64,000 nucleotides of DNA from Arthrobacter sp. PM3. Lineage in GTDB: Bacteria; Actinomycetota; Actinomycetes; Actinomycetales; Micrococcaceae. Below are positions 38,976 through 48,509 of this stretch, piece after piece; the first letter of the stretch is position 1; each line of letters starts with the position of its first letter. Location of the stretch: contig NZ_CP022314.1 in NCBI RefSeq assembly GCF_003352915.1, forward strand, positions 3,280,930-3,344,929, given 5' to 3'. The notes under the pieces were generated by a model, which was not told the DNA's origin, ran no database searches, and saw nothing but the letters and a program-made list of their open reading frames with translations. The position numbers and the translations under genes were made by a program.

Positions 38976-39275
38976 GTCAGACCCCCTTGCGAGACTGTTG
39001 CTATGGAAGCCGGCAGGGATTTCATAGCGTTCGGGCAGGACGTGCAGGGCACGGACTGTTGTCGGGGCGCGGGCGGGGCCGGGCTGGCCGGGCCTGCCGG
39101 GCGGTCCGGGGCCGGGGCGAAGAATGTCAGACCCCCTTGCCAGACTGTGGGTATGGAAGCCGGCAGGGATTTCATACCGTTTGGGCAGGTCGTGGAGGGC
39201 ACGGACCGTGACTGTTGCAGCGGCGCGGGCGGCGCCGGCCTGGCTGATGCCGGGGCGGCCGGGGTTTCCGGGGTG
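38976..39275 (+). repeat. 150-bp tandem duplication spanning the 5' end of the HNH gene
   Basis: Two diverged copies begin at 38976 and 39126. Each starts with GTCAGACCCCCTTGC followed by ATGGAAGCCGGCAGGGATTT, with the ATG at 39003 and 39153, exactly 150 bp apart and therefore in frame. Similarity continues through a Gly/Ala-rich stretch with small indels. Confidence 0.85.
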
Positions 39276-41234
39276 GGCGGTGTGCTGGCCGGGGTCCGGC
39301 AGTTGTGTGCGGGTGTGGTGGAGGATTCGGCGCTGTGGGATTTGGGGGCGGCGTCGGACTTTGCCGGCGGGGTCGAGGAGATCTCGCGCGCGGTGGAGTA
39401 TTTGCAGCTGGTCGCGGCGTCGGCGGTGGACCGGGCCCGGACGCAGTCCGCCGCGGCCGCGGCGCCGGGCATGTCATGGACCACGGGCTGGCGCGACGAG
39501 GACCCGGCCTCCGACGAGAACTCCGGAACCACGGCACCCGTGCCCGTGGAACCACCGTCGGCCGCGGCCACGGGATCGGATGACGGGTATCGGAACACGG
39601 TGGAGTTTTTGCGGGCGCGGCTGCGGATCGGGGCAGCGGAAGCCCGGGGCCGGTTGGCGCTGGGCGCGGGCGTGCTGCCCCGGCAGGGCCTGGCCGGGCG
39701 GAGCGAGGCGGCCGTGCACGCCGAGCTCGGGGCCGCGGTTGCGGCCGGCGCGGTGGGGTCCCGGGCCGCGGCGGTCATCGAGGCCGCGCTGGGCCGGGTC
39801 CGGCATGTGGGCGACGCGGCGGCCGCGGCCCGGATGGAGCATGCCCTGACCCGCACGGCGGCGGAGAACGACACGGATTTCCTGGCCCGGGTCGCGCGGA
39901 GCTGGGCCGAGGCGATGGACCAGGACGGGGCCGAGCCCTCCGAGGAGCTGCTGCGCCAGCGCCAGGGCGCGTTTATCCGCCGGCAGCGCAACGGGCTGCA
40001 TCATCTGGAGATTTTCGCGACGGCCGAGCAGTTCGAACAGCTCGTCACCGTGATGAACACCGCCACCAACCCCCGCACCGGCACCGGCAGCGGGACAGGG
40101 GCCGGCCACGGGGCCATGAATGCTCCCGCAGCGGACACACCCGAGGATGCCGGCCACGGGTCCGAGCCGGCCACTGACGGTCCGGCCGGACCGGCCGCGG
40201 TCCAGGAACCGGCTCAGGACTGGGCACCCGCCGCGACGGGCGGTGCGGGGTGGGAGACCGGGCCGGCCGCCGGTGCGGGCTGGATCGTCGGCCCGGCGGC
40301 CGTCTCGGCCAGCGATACCCGTGCCGGCGTCGTGTCGACCAGTGCGGCCGGGGCTACCGGGGACGAGTTCGTTTCCGACCCCGGGCCCGGTTATGGTTTC
40401 GGTCCCGTGCCTGATCCCGGACCCGGGGATCATCGGGCCGAGGCCGGGGACACCGGGGCCGGGGGCCTGGATCGGAGGACCCGGGCACAGAAACAGCTCG
40501 ACGGCCTGGTCGGGGCCTGCCAGATCTCCCTCGCCGCCGGCACCCTGCCCGCCTCGGGCGGTCTGCGCCCGCAGGTCATGGTCACCATCGACTATCGGGA
40601 CCTGCTGGCCCGGCTCGGCAACGGCACGGGCACTACGTCGGATTCCGCAGCCCCCGCAGGTACCGCAACCGACTGCCCTGTGCATATGGCGGGCACCGTG
40701 GATGTGGCCGGCACCGTAGATATGGCGGGCACTGTGGATATGGCGGGCACTGTGGGTGCGGCCGGTTCGGGACGGCGCACCGGGGGTCTGCCGGGGACCG
40801 GGTCGCTGCTGTTCACCGGCCCGGTCACCGACTCGACCATCCGCAAGATCGCCTGCGACGCGGACATCATCCCGGTCCTGCTCGGCACCGCAGACCGGGT
40901 CCTGGACATCGGCCGCGCCTCCCGGATCTTCCCGCCCCACATCCGCAAGGCCCTGATCGCCCGGGACCAGGGCTGCGCGTTCCCCGGCTGCACCATCCCC
41001 GCCTCCTGGTGCGAGGCCCACCACATCGACTACTGGTCCCGCGGCGGCAGCACCGGCACCGAAAACGGCACCCTGCTCTGCTCCCACCACCACCACCTGA
41101 TCCACAAAGAACACTGGACCATCCGCGTCCGCGCCGGCATCCCCTGGTTCATCCCGCCACCCCACATCGACCCCGCCCAAACACCCCGACGCAACAACTA
41201 CTTCCACCCCGCCCGGCTCGATCCCGCCGCATGA
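39153..41234 (+). CDS. DUF222 / HNH endonuclease-domain protein (13E12 type)
   Basis: A 693-aa protein from the second ATG (743 aa from the equivalent ATG at 39003). The N-terminal DUF222 region (VEEISRAVEYLQLVAASAVD through EIFATAEQFEQLV) is followed by a long Gly/Ala/Pro low-complexity region with an 18-bp repeat. A C-terminal HNH module follows (RDQGCAFPGC, CEAHHIDYWSRGG, LLCSHHHHLIH). These proteins are multicopy in Arthrobacter and mycobacteria (REP13E12) and may be mobile or phage-linked nucleases. The upstream duplication gives two possible starts; the second fits the family length better. Confidence 0.88.
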   Translation: MEAGRDFIPFGQVVEGTDRDCCSGAGGAGLADAGAAGVSGVGGVLAGVRQLCAGVVEDSALWDLGAASDFAGGVEEISRAVEYLQLVAASAVDRARTQSAAAAAPGMSWTTGWRDEDPASDENSGTTAPVPVEPPSAAATGSDDGYRNTVEFLRARLRIGAAEARGRLALGAGVLPRQGLAGRSEAAVHAELGAAVAAGAVGSRAAAVIEAALGRVRHVGDAAAAARMEHALTRTAAENDTDFLARVARSWAEAMDQDGAEPSEELLRQRQGAFIRRQRNGLHHLEIFATAEQFEQLVTVMNTATNPRTGTGSGTGAGHGAMNAPAADTPEDAGHGSEPATDGPAGPAAVQEPAQDWAPAATGGAGWETGPAAGAGWIVGPAAVSASDTRAGVVSTSAAGATGDEFVSDPGPGYGFGPVPDPGPGDHRAEAGDTGAGGLDRRTRAQKQLDGLVGACQISLAAGTLPASGGLRPQVMVTIDYRDLLARLGNGTGTTSDSAAPAGTATDCPVHMAGTVDVAGTVDMAGTVDMAGTVGAAGSGRRTGGLPGTGSLLFTGPVTDSTIRKIACDADIIPVLLGTADRVLDIGRASRIFPPHIRKALIARDQGCAFPGCTIPASWCEAHHIDYWSRGGSTGTENGTLLCSHHHHLIHKEHWTIRVRAGIPWFIPPPHIDPAQTPRRNNYFHPARLDPAA
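40686..40757 (+). repeat. 18-bp coding minisatellite, four copies
   Basis: Four contiguous 18-bp units (40686, 40704, 40722, 40740) encode MAGTVD, VAGTVD, MAGTVD and MAGTVG between the DUF222 and HNH parts. The copy number is likely to vary by slippage. Confidence 0.9.
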
Positions 41235-41427
41235 CTCTGGCCCGTGCCTGAATCAACGTCCGAGTCGAGTCAAAGGACCGCCACAGATACGCGTTGCTCG
41301 AGGTTTGACGGGCGCGGATTTCCGGCTCCCAAATCCGCAGCCGAAATCCGGCTCCGGTACCCAGTTACGCGCGTTCGCCGGAGGAGTAAGATTCCTTCCG
41401 GGGGGCGGGCCTGGAAAGAGAATAGCC

Positions 41428-41811
41428 ATGCTCAAGGATTGGCAAGTTAGTGCTGTGCTGCCGGCCGCGGATCTTGCCCGCGCGCGTGCTTTCTACCGTG
41501 ACAAGCTGGGACTCGAACCCGACAATCCGGATGCCGACGACAATCTGATGTACACATGTGGCGGCGGAACCCGGTTTCTCCTGTACCAGACTCCCAATGC
41601 GGGCAGTGCGAAAAACACGCAGATCGGATGGGCCGTAGACGACCTTCCGGCCGCCGTCGCGGAACTTCGGGCCAAGGGCGTCGTTTTCGAAGAATACGAT
41701 TTCCCGGGCCTGAAAACTGAGGACGGCATTGCCTCCACTCCGGATGGGAGTACGGCCGCCTGGTTCCTCGATACCGAAGGCAACATCCTGAGTTTGAACC
41801 ACATGGCGTAG
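41428..41811 (+). CDS. VOC-family (glyoxalase/bleomycin resistance-like) protein
   Basis: A 127-aa protein with two beta-alpha-beta-beta-beta modules: SAVLPAADLARARAFYRDKLGL at the start and WFLDTEGNILSLNHM at the end. Metal-ligand positions are poorly kept (no His in strand 1), so it may be a binding protein rather than a metalloenzyme. The substrate is unknown. It is monocistronic, with a hairpin 62 bp after the stop. Confidence 0.87.
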   Translation: MLKDWQVSAVLPAADLARARAFYRDKLGLEPDNPDADDNLMYTCGGGTRFLLYQTPNAGSAKNTQIGWAVDDLPAAVAELRAKGVVFEEYDFPGLKTEDGIASTPDGSTAAWFLDTEGNILSLNHMA

Positions 41812-41873
41812 GCGCCCCGCACTGACTGCGATCAAGTCGGTGCCGGGTGGCCGGCTGCCGGTAAAGAAATGAC

Positions 41874-41913
41874 GAGCCCGGTGGGGCGGCGTAAATGCGA
41901 CTCCACCGGGCTC
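41874..41913 (+). terminator. Terminator hairpin of VOC gene
   Basis: GAGCCCGGTGG (41874-41884) pairs perfectly with CCACCGGGCTC (41903-41913) around an 18-base loop. Confidence 0.65.
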
Positions 41914-42002
41914 TGCACGTTCAGTCGGCGAGGGTCGGCACACCACTGCCAGGACCGTCACAGGACCACGGCCCATGCCGGCGGCGGCACCTCGAATGCG
42001 AA

Positions 42003-42078
42003 ATGTCGCGCCGAGTTGCGCCCATTCGCCACAAATGGCCGCAAAGCGGGGCAGTTTAGCGGCCATACGTGACGAATG
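42003..42078. repeat. Hairpin repeat unit, copy A
   Basis: A 76-bp unit whose 3' part is a 20-bp imperfect stem: CATTCGCCACAAATGGCCGC (42023-42042) with GCGGCCATACGTGACGAATG (42059-42078), three mismatches and a 16-base loop. It is repeated 230 bp downstream. Confidence 0.85.
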
Positions 42079-42211
42079 GACCGCCGAACGGACAGACGAA
42101 CGGGTGAGTCCCGCCCGGCCCCCTCGGGAGAGCCGCGGCCCTGCACTCTTCTACTCGGGAGCGACTCAAGCCGCGGCACCGCCACGTTCCGGCTTGCCGG
42201 TCAGGCCCGCC

Positions 42212-42231
42212 CATTCGCCACAAATGGCCGC
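42212..42231. repeat. Hairpin repeat, isolated half-site
   Basis: A third copy of CATTCGCCACAAATGGCCGC without its pairing arm, directly before copy B. Confidence 0.8.
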
Positions 42232-42232
42232 A

Positions 42233-42308
42233 ATGTCGCGCCGAGTCGCGCCCATTCGCCACAAATGGCCGCAAAGTCGGGCAGTTTAGCGGCCATACGT
42301 GACGAATG
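42233..42308. repeat. Hairpin repeat unit, copy B
   Basis: Same 76-bp unit as copy A with three differences; stem arms are 42253-42272 and 42289-42308. It lies 83 bp past the parC stop and could also terminate parC. Confidence 0.85.
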
Positions 42309-42390
42309 AACGAACCGACGAGTTGACGAACGGACACCCTAACGGAAGAGCCCCGCCCGGACCCATTGGGACGAGCCGAGGCCCTGCGCC

Positions 42391-44940
42391 CTATTCCTCG
42401 GCAGCGGCCTCCGGAGCCACGTCGGCCTCGGCAGCCCAGGCCATGCTGGGGCCGATGGCGTCGATTGCCTGGGACAGCGGGATTCCGGAGCCGTCGCGCC
42501 GTCCGTGCTCGCCCGGGAGTGAGCGTGCCACGCCGGCGAGGGACGATGCCTTGGCCGGACCGTGGCCGGCCCAGCCGAGGAGCAGGGTGTCCTCGCCCTT
42601 GAGGAAACGGTGGGCGCGCACACCGGCCGTCGCCCGGCCCTTGGACGGGTATTCGGCCAGCGCGGTGACCTTCGCAGCCCCGGGAGCGGTGCCCGGCAGG
42701 GCCCCTTCCGTGCCGGCAATGGTCACAACCACGGCGGCAGCGTCAGCGGGGCTGGCCGTTCCGAAGAACAGGACCCGGTCCCCGGCTGCCAGTTTGATCC
42801 CGGCCATGCCGCCGGCGGTGCGGCCCTGCGGGCGGACGGCGGAGGCGCTGAAGCGCAGCAGCTGGGCCTGCCGGGTGATGAAGACGAGGTCGACGTCGTC
42901 GGACCCGGCGGGCGCAACGCCAACCACGGTGTCCTTGTCCTTGAGGGCAATCACTTCCCAGTCCTCGCGGTTCAGCGGATAGTCCGGCTGCACCCGCTTG
43001 ACCACGCCCTGGGCGGTCCCGATGGCGAGGACGTGGTCCAGCGGCGCGAAGGCCACCAGCGATTCTCCCTTCAGGAGCGTGATGAAGTCCTTGGCCGGCA
43101 CGCCGCCGGCCATGTTCGGCGTTCCCGACGTCGGCGGCAGCACGGGCATGTCCATGACCTGCAGGCGCAGCATGCGGCCCTGCGACGTCACTGCGGCGAT
43201 CTCACCGCGGGCCGAGGACTTGACCACGGAGGAGAAGACGTCGTGCCGGGTCCGGGGCCCGGCTTCGGCCAGGCTTTCCTGGTTGGCGGTGCGGGCGATC
43301 TGCCCGGAAGCGGTGAGGATCGCCCAGCAGGGATCGTCCGCGATCTCCAGGGCCAGCGGGGCCGCCTTGCCCTTGGCGCCGGCCACCGCGCCGGCAGCGG
43401 CCACGGTGGGGGAGACGGCCTCGGATTCCAGCAGGACGGTGCGGCGCGGGGTGCCGTATTTCTCCGCGATCTCACCGAGCTCGTCCGAGACGAGGGCGCG
43501 GAGCAGTTCGGGCGAGCCCAGGATGGCCTCGAGTTCGGCGATCTCCCGGCGGAGCTCCTCCTGCTCCTTCTCCAGTTCGATCCGCGAGAACTTGGTCAGC
43601 TGCCGCAGCCGCAGTTCCAGGATGTAGTTGGCCTGGACCTCGGAGAGGTCGTAGATAGACATCAGCCGGGTCCGCGCCGCGGCGGCCTCGTCGGAGGACC
43701 GGATGATCTGGATGACCTCGTCGATGTCCACGATCGCGACCAACAGGCCTTCGACCAGGTGCAGGCGGTCCTTCTTCTTCCCCAGCCGGAAGGAGGTGCG
43801 GCGGCGCACCACGTTGATCCGGTGGTCCACGTAAACCGAGAGCAGCTGGAGCAGCCCCAGGGTCTGCGGCTGGCCGTCCACCAGAGTGACGTTGTTGATG
43901 CCGAAGGAATCTTCCATCGGGGTGAAGCGGTAGAGCTGCTGCAGGACGGCGTTGGGATTGAACCCGTTCTTGAGTTCAATGACCAGGCGGAGGCCGTGCT
44001 TGCGGTCCGTGAGGTCCACGATGTCGCTGATGCCGGTGAGTTTCTTGCCGTTGACGGCGTCCTTGATCTTCTCGATCACCTTCTCCGGCCCCACCATGTA
44101 CGGCAGTTCCGTGACCACCAGGCCGGTGCGGCGGGCTGAGAGCTGCTCGATATCCACCTTCGCCCGGGTCTTGAAGGAGCCGCGGCCCGTGGCATAGGCG
44201 TCGCGGATGCCGTCCAGGCCCACGATCCGGCCGCCGGTCGGCAGGTCGGGGCCGGGGACAAACTTCATGACGTCCTCGAGCGTGGCGTCCGGGTTCGCGA
44301 TCAGGTGCCGTGCGGCGGCGATGACTTCCACCAGGTTGTGCGGGGCCATGTTCGTGGCCATGCCGACGGCGATGCCCGTGGCGCCGTTGACCAGCAGGTT
44401 GGGGAACGCGGCCGGCAGCACGTCCGGCTGGGTCAGCTGGTTGTCGTAGTTGGGAACGAAGTCGACGACGTCCTCGTCGAGGTGGTCGGTGAGGGTCAGG
44501 GCCGCGGCAGCGAGCCGGGCCTCGGTGTACCGGGGCGCCGCCGGACCGTCGTCGAGCGAGCCGAAGTTGCCGTGCCCGTCGATCAGCGGCAGCCGCAGGG
44601 AGAAGTCCTGGGCCATGCGCACCATGGCGTCGTAGATCGCGGCGTCGCCGTGCGGGTGCAGCTTGCCCATGACCTCGCCCACCACGCGGGCGCTCTTGAC
44701 GTGACCGCGGTCCGGGCGGAGCCCCATGTCGCTCATCATGTAAAGGATGCGCCGCTGCACGGGCTTCAGTCCGTCACGGGCGTCCGGGAGGGCCCGCGAA
44801 TAGATGACTGAATAGGCGTACTCGAGGAACGAGCCTTCCATCTCGGAGGTGACATCGATATCGACGATGTTCTCAACGAAATTTCCTGCGGAATCTTGGC
44901 TGGCGTCCCCTGCCGGGGGCGTGGTTTGGCGGCGGGCCAT
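42391..44940 (-). CDS. parC: DNA topoisomerase IV subunit A (ParC)
   Basis: An 849-aa type IIA topoisomerase cleavage subunit. The catalytic tyrosine is Y138 in AAPRYTEA, and [19 protein letters not shown] (~51-69) and [19 protein letters not shown] (~95-113) are typical. C-terminal beta-pinwheel repeats end in an Ala/Glu-rich tail; the GyrA-box is not evident, which favours ParC. It pairs with parE, 15 kb away. At the quinolone-determining positions it carries Ala100 and Asp104. The gene is divergent from the Pat-type gene with a 67-bp gap. Confidence 0.9.
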   Translation of the reverse strand: MARRQTTPPAGDASQDSAGNFVENIVDIDVTSEMEGSFLEYAYSVIYSRALPDARDGLKPVQRRILYMMSDMGLRPDRGHVKSARVVGEVMGKLHPHGDAAIYDAMVRMAQDFSLRLPLIDGHGNFGSLDDGPAAPRYTEARLAAAALTLTDHLDEDVVDFVPNYDNQLTQPDVLPAAFPNLLVNGATGIAVGMATNMAPHNLVEVIAAARHLIANPDATLEDVMKFVPGPDLPTGGRIVGLDGIRDAYATGRGSFKTRAKVDIEQLSARRTGLVVTELPYMVGPEKVIEKIKDAVNGKKLTGISDIVDLTDRKHGLRLVIELKNGFNPNAVLQQLYRFTPMEDSFGINNVTLVDGQPQTLGLLQLLSVYVDHRINVVRRRTSFRLGKKKDRLHLVEGLLVAIVDIDEVIQIIRSSDEAAAARTRLMSIYDLSEVQANYILELRLRQLTKFSRIELEKEQEELRREIAELEAILGSPELLRALVSDELGEIAEKYGTPRRTVLLESEAVSPTVAAAGAVAGAKGKAAPLALEIADDPCWAILTASGQIARTANQESLAEAGPRTRHDVFSSVVKSSARGEIAAVTSQGRMLRLQVMDMPVLPPTSGTPNMAGGVPAKDFITLLKGESLVAFAPLDHVLAIGTAQGVVKRVQPDYPLNREDWEVIALKDKDTVVGVAPAGSDDVDLVFITRQAQLLRFSASAVRPQGRTAGGMAGIKLAAGDRVLFFGTASPADAAAVVVTIAGTEGALPGTAPGAAKVTALAEYPSKGRATAGVRAHRFLKGEDTLLLGWAGHGPAKASSLAGVARSLPGEHGRRDGSGIPLSQAIDAIGPSMAWAAEADVAPEAAAEE

Positions 44941-45007
44941 GGGGCTGGTGGGTCCTTCTGAGGGGTGCTGAACGGGTACTGCGTAAGTTTATGACTAGGC
45001 TAAGCCT

Positions 45008-47719
45008 ATGGTGGATCAGCCCTCTGACGGCGTATATCCGGAATATTGGGAAGCCGATGTTGTCCTGCGCGACGGCGGCACAGCGCATCTGCGCCCCATC
45101 CACCCCTCCGACGCGGACGCTGTCCAGGCCTTCCACGTGGGCCAATCCCAGAAGTCCATCTACATGCGGTTTTTCGCCTTCAAGTCCCGCCTGACCAGCA
45201 AGGAACTCAAACGGTTCACCGAGGTGGACTACAAGGACCGGGTGGCCCTGGTGATCACCATAGGCGGGGAAATCCTGGGGATCGGCCGCTACGACCGGCT
45301 CGACGACCCCGCGGAGGCCGAGGTCGCCTTCAACATCGCCGATGCCCACCAGGGCCGCGGGATCGGCTCCATCCTGTTGGAGCACCTCGCGGCCGCCGCC
45401 CGGGAAAACGGGATCCGCAAGTTCAGCGCCGAAGTGCTTCCCGAGAACCGCAAGATGCTCGCGGTGTTTTCCGACGCCGGCTATGACGTCAAGCGGCACT
45501 TCGACGACGGCGTCGTCAGCCTGGAATTCAACATCGACCCCACGGAGAAGTCCCGGGCCGTGATGGAATCCCGGGAGCACCGCGCCGAGGCGCGTAGCAT
45601 CCAGGAACTGCTCGCCCCGTCCTCCGTGGCCGTCATCGGGGCCAGCCGCAAATGGGGAACAGTCGGCTACCAGCTGCTGGAGCACATCATCGAAGGCGGC
45701 TTCACCGGGCCCGTCTACGCCATCAACCCTGAAGCCCTCGAACTGGCCGGGATGCTCTCCTTCGCCCGGCTCTCCGAAGTGCCGGGCCCGGTCAAGCTGG
45801 CCATCATCGCCGTCCCGTACGACGAAGTCCCCAAAGTGGTCCAGGAGTGCGGCGCTGCCGGGGTGAAGGGGATTGTGGTGGCCACCGCAGGGTACGCGGA
45901 CGACGGCGAACGCGGCCTGGCCCGGCAGCGCGAACTCGTGCGCGAGGCCCGTGCCAACGGGATGCGCGTGATCGGGCCGGCCTCGCTGGGCATCGTCAAC
46001 ACCAACCCGGCGGTGTCGCTCAACGCCTCGATGGCGCCCGCACTGGCCCGCCGCGGCGGCCTGGGCCTCTTCAGCCAGTCGGCCGCGATCGGAGTTTCCC
46101 TCTACGCCGCCTCCAGCCGCCGCCGCGTGGGCATCTCGACGTTTCTCTCCGCCGGGAACCGCGCCGACGTCTCCGGCAACGACCTCATGCAGTACTGGGA
46201 GGACGACGCCGACACCACCGCCGTCGGCCTGTACCTGGAATCGATCGGCAACCCGCGCAAGTTCTCCCGGCTGGCCCGCCGCCTGGCCCGGACCAAGCCC
46301 GTGATCGTCGCCAAATCCGATGCCATGGGACTGAACCTCCCGCCGGGCCATGCCGTCCGCACCACCCAGGCGCCGGCCGAGGCGTTGGATGCCATGATGC
46401 GCCAGGCCGGCGTGATCCGGGTCGAGACCATCGAAGAGCTCATGGACGTCGCCCAGATCGTGTCGAGCCAGCCGCTGCCCAAAGGCCCCGGCATCGCCGT
46501 CTTCAGCAATTCCCGCGCACTGGGCAAGGTGGTGGCGGACAGTGCCGCGGTCCAGGGCCTCGGGGTGGAAAGGATCGTCGCGGACGTCGACCTCGATGCC
46601 GGCATGTCCCGCGCGCTGCCGGCCCTGCGCCGGAGCCTGCAGGAAACCCTGACCTCGGATGCCGTCCACGCGGTGGTCGTGGCGCTCCTTCCGGCGCGCG
46701 GGCTCACGGTCGAGAAGATCGCCGGAGTGCTGGCGGAGTGTTCCGCGGCGGCCGGCAAGCCTGTGGTCGCCGCCTTCAGCGGAATCCTTGATCCGTCCAT
46801 CTATGTGGAGGGCATGGTGGGCGCGGAGCCCGAGCAACCCCACCAGCCCCTCCTGACGCCGCCGGTTCCTTGCTACTCCAACCCGGGCGCGGCGGTGGCG
46901 GCTCTGTCCGCCGTCGTGCGATACGCCCAGTGGCTGGACCGGGACCAGGGCTTGTTCGTCGAACCGGAGGGCTGCCGCCCGGAGGCGGCCAGGGCGGACC
47001 TGGAACAGCTGCTGCGCAACGTGGGCGGCGAACAGCTCGTTCGGCTGGACCAGGACACGGCCGCACGGCTGCTGGGCCACTACGGAATCCGCGTGGTTCC
47101 GTCGGTCGGGTTCAAGACGCCCGAGGAAGCCGTGGCGGCAGCCGAGCTGCTCGGCTGGCCGGTGGTGCTCAAGACCACGGACCCGGCACTGCGGCACCGG
47201 CTGGACCTGGGCGGGGTGCGGCTGGACATCCGGGACGCCGATTCGCTGCGGCGCAACGTGCTGGAGATGCGCAAGTCGCTGGAGCGCTATGGCTCACCGT
47301 CCCTGGAGGTGCAGACCATGGTGCCGGTGGGGCAGGCCTGCACGTTCCGTGCCATTGAAGACCCGCTGCTGGGCCCGGTGATCTCCTTCGGCCTCGCCGG
47401 CGACGCCGTGAACCTGCTCGACGACTGGGCCCACCGGGTCCCGCCGCTGTCCGGCTCCGACGTACACGATTTCATCCGGGCGCCCCGGGCCTCCAGGAAG
47501 CTGTTCGGCTACCAGGGGTTGCCCGCCGTCGACGTTGCGGCGCTGGAGGACCTCGCGGCCCGGCTCACCCGGCTCAAGGACAACCATCCGGAGGTGGCGC
47601 TGGTCCACTTCAACCCCGTGCTTGCCGGGCCCGACGGCGCCTCCATCCTGGCCGCCGACGTCCGGATCGCCAATGCCGCCCAGCGCACGGACACCGCCCG
47701 CCGCGCGATGCGCAGCTAG
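45008..47719 (+). CDS. Pat-type GNAT / ADP-forming acyl-CoA synthetase fusion
   Basis: A 903-aa protein with an N-terminal GNAT domain (~20-170, HQGRGIGSILLEHLA), a CoA-binding domain (SSVAVIGASRKWGTVGYQLLEH), a succinyl-CoA-synthetase-like flavodoxin domain (~330-480, GLFSQSAAIGVS) and a C-terminal ATP-grasp domain (~680-890). The order GNAT-first is usual in Actinobacteria, while Salmonella Pat has the GNAT domain last. Pat-type proteins acetylate lysines of enzymes such as acetyl-CoA synthetase. The conserved His of active ADP-forming synthetases is not obvious here, so catalysis by that half is doubtful. Confidence 0.88.
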   Translation: MVDQPSDGVYPEYWEADVVLRDGGTAHLRPIHPSDADAVQAFHVGQSQKSIYMRFFAFKSRLTSKELKRFTEVDYKDRVALVITIGGEILGIGRYDRLDDPAEAEVAFNIADAHQGRGIGSILLEHLAAAARENGIRKFSAEVLPENRKMLAVFSDAGYDVKRHFDDGVVSLEFNIDPTEKSRAVMESREHRAEARSIQELLAPSSVAVIGASRKWGTVGYQLLEHIIEGGFTGPVYAINPEALELAGMLSFARLSEVPGPVKLAIIAVPYDEVPKVVQECGAAGVKGIVVATAGYADDGERGLARQRELVREARANGMRVIGPASLGIVNTNPAVSLNASMAPALARRGGLGLFSQSAAIGVSLYAASSRRRVGISTFLSAGNRADVSGNDLMQYWEDDADTTAVGLYLESIGNPRKFSRLARRLARTKPVIVAKSDAMGLNLPPGHAVRTTQAPAEALDAMMRQAGVIRVETIEELMDVAQIVSSQPLPKGPGIAVFSNSRALGKVVADSAAVQGLGVERIVADVDLDAGMSRALPALRRSLQETLTSDAVHAVVVALLPARGLTVEKIAGVLAECSAAAGKPVVAAFSGILDPSIYVEGMVGAEPEQPHQPLLTPPVPCYSNPGAAVAALSAVVRYAQWLDRDQGLFVEPEGCRPEAARADLEQLLRNVGGEQLVRLDQDTAARLLGHYGIRVVPSVGFKTPEEAVAAAELLGWPVVLKTTDPALRHRLDLGGVRLDIRDADSLRRNVLEMRKSLERYGSPSLEVQTMVPVGQACTFRAIEDPLLGPVISFGLAGDAVNLLDDWAHRVPPLSGSDVHDFIRAPRASRKLFGYQGLPAVDVAALEDLAARLTRLKDNHPEVALVHFNPVLAGPDGASILAADVRIANAAQRTDTARRAMRS

Positions 47720-47764
47720 GCCGGCAGTTAGCAAGTCCCCAGCCGATCTGTGAAAATGGAGATC

Positions 47765-48508
47765 ATGAGTTCCCTGCCTCCAACACCCAAGCCGCTGGCG
47801 ACCGCCCCCGGACGCCAGGCCGCGCACCACCACGGACTCCATGACCACAGTGCGCAGGGCCAGAGCCTGGAAGGGGCGCTGCAGCAGGCCGGCTTCTACC
47901 CGCGGCTCGTGGCCGACGTCGTCGCCGACGCCTTGGACGGCCGCGACTGCGTGGCCCACCTCGTCCACCTGGAGACGCACTTCGACCGGGCTGAAGTCCG
48001 GCGCCACATCACGGTCCTGGTGCTGACGGAGGACATGTTGGTGATCACCCACGTTGACGACCAGCAACTTGATGAAGCCGGCGAACAGACTGTCGCCCAG
48101 GTGTCCACCGAGTCCGTCCCCGTGACGCAGATCGGCTCGGTGGTCCTGAGCTACGTCTACGCCCAGCCGCAGGACTACAAGCCCTCCGACCCCGTGCGCG
48201 AGTTGACGCTGTCGATCGCCTGGTCCGGAGGCCAGCGCCTCGACATGGGCCCGGCCACCTGCGGGGACCCGCAGTGCGAGGCCGACCACGGCTACAGCGG
48301 CACGATTGCGCAGGAGGACATCGTCCTGCGGATCAGCGCCGAGGCCGACGGCCTGCAGGCCGTGCAGGACGCCAAGCTGTTCGCCCGGGCACTGCGCGCC
48401 GTGAACACCGGTTCCGCCGCGCCGGTCCAGCACATCGGGCCAGGCCTGCCGCCACGGCCCCGGATGGGCGTTTTCTCCAACCGGCTCAGCCGCGGCCACC
48501 AGCGCTGA
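47765..48508 (+). CDS. DUF5998-family protein
   Basis: A 247-aa cytosolic protein: GALQQAGFYPRLVADVVADA (~35-54), HLVHLETHFDRAEVRRHITV (~64-83) and a C-terminal DPQCEADHGYSGTIAQEDIVLR motif. It matches an actinobacterial family of unknown function found beside the Pat-type protein and the following phosphatase-superfamily enzyme. In-frame GTG 47750 and ATG 47756 are alternative starts; none has a well-spaced ribosome-binding site. Confidence 0.75.
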   Translation: MSSLPPTPKPLATAPGRQAAHHHGLHDHSAQGQSLEGALQQAGFYPRLVADVVADALDGRDCVAHLVHLETHFDRAEVRRHITVLVLTEDMLVITHVDDQQLDEAGEQTVAQVSTESVPVTQIGSVVLSYVYAQPQDYKPSDPVRELTLSIAWSGGQRLDMGPATCGDPQCEADHGYSGTIAQEDIVLRISAEADGLQAVQDAKLFARALRAVNTGSAAPVQHIGPGLPPRPRMGVFSNRLSRGHQR

Positions 48509-48509
48509 C

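Larger units (their letters stand above)
41812..42390. other. Repeat-rich intergenic region between VOC gene and parC 3' end
   Basis: 579 bp without a gene. It holds a terminator for the VOC gene (41874-41913) and a family of related hairpin repeats (42003-42308). There is also a segment (about 42108-42180) that resembles the parC tail and its downstream sequence. No conserved ORF was found. Confidence 0.7.

Noticed and set aside
41302..41352. CGGATTTCCGGCT / AGCCGAAATCCGG inverted sequences before the VOC gene
   Set aside because: The arms pair imperfectly, the segment is short, and nothing links it to a promoter or known site.
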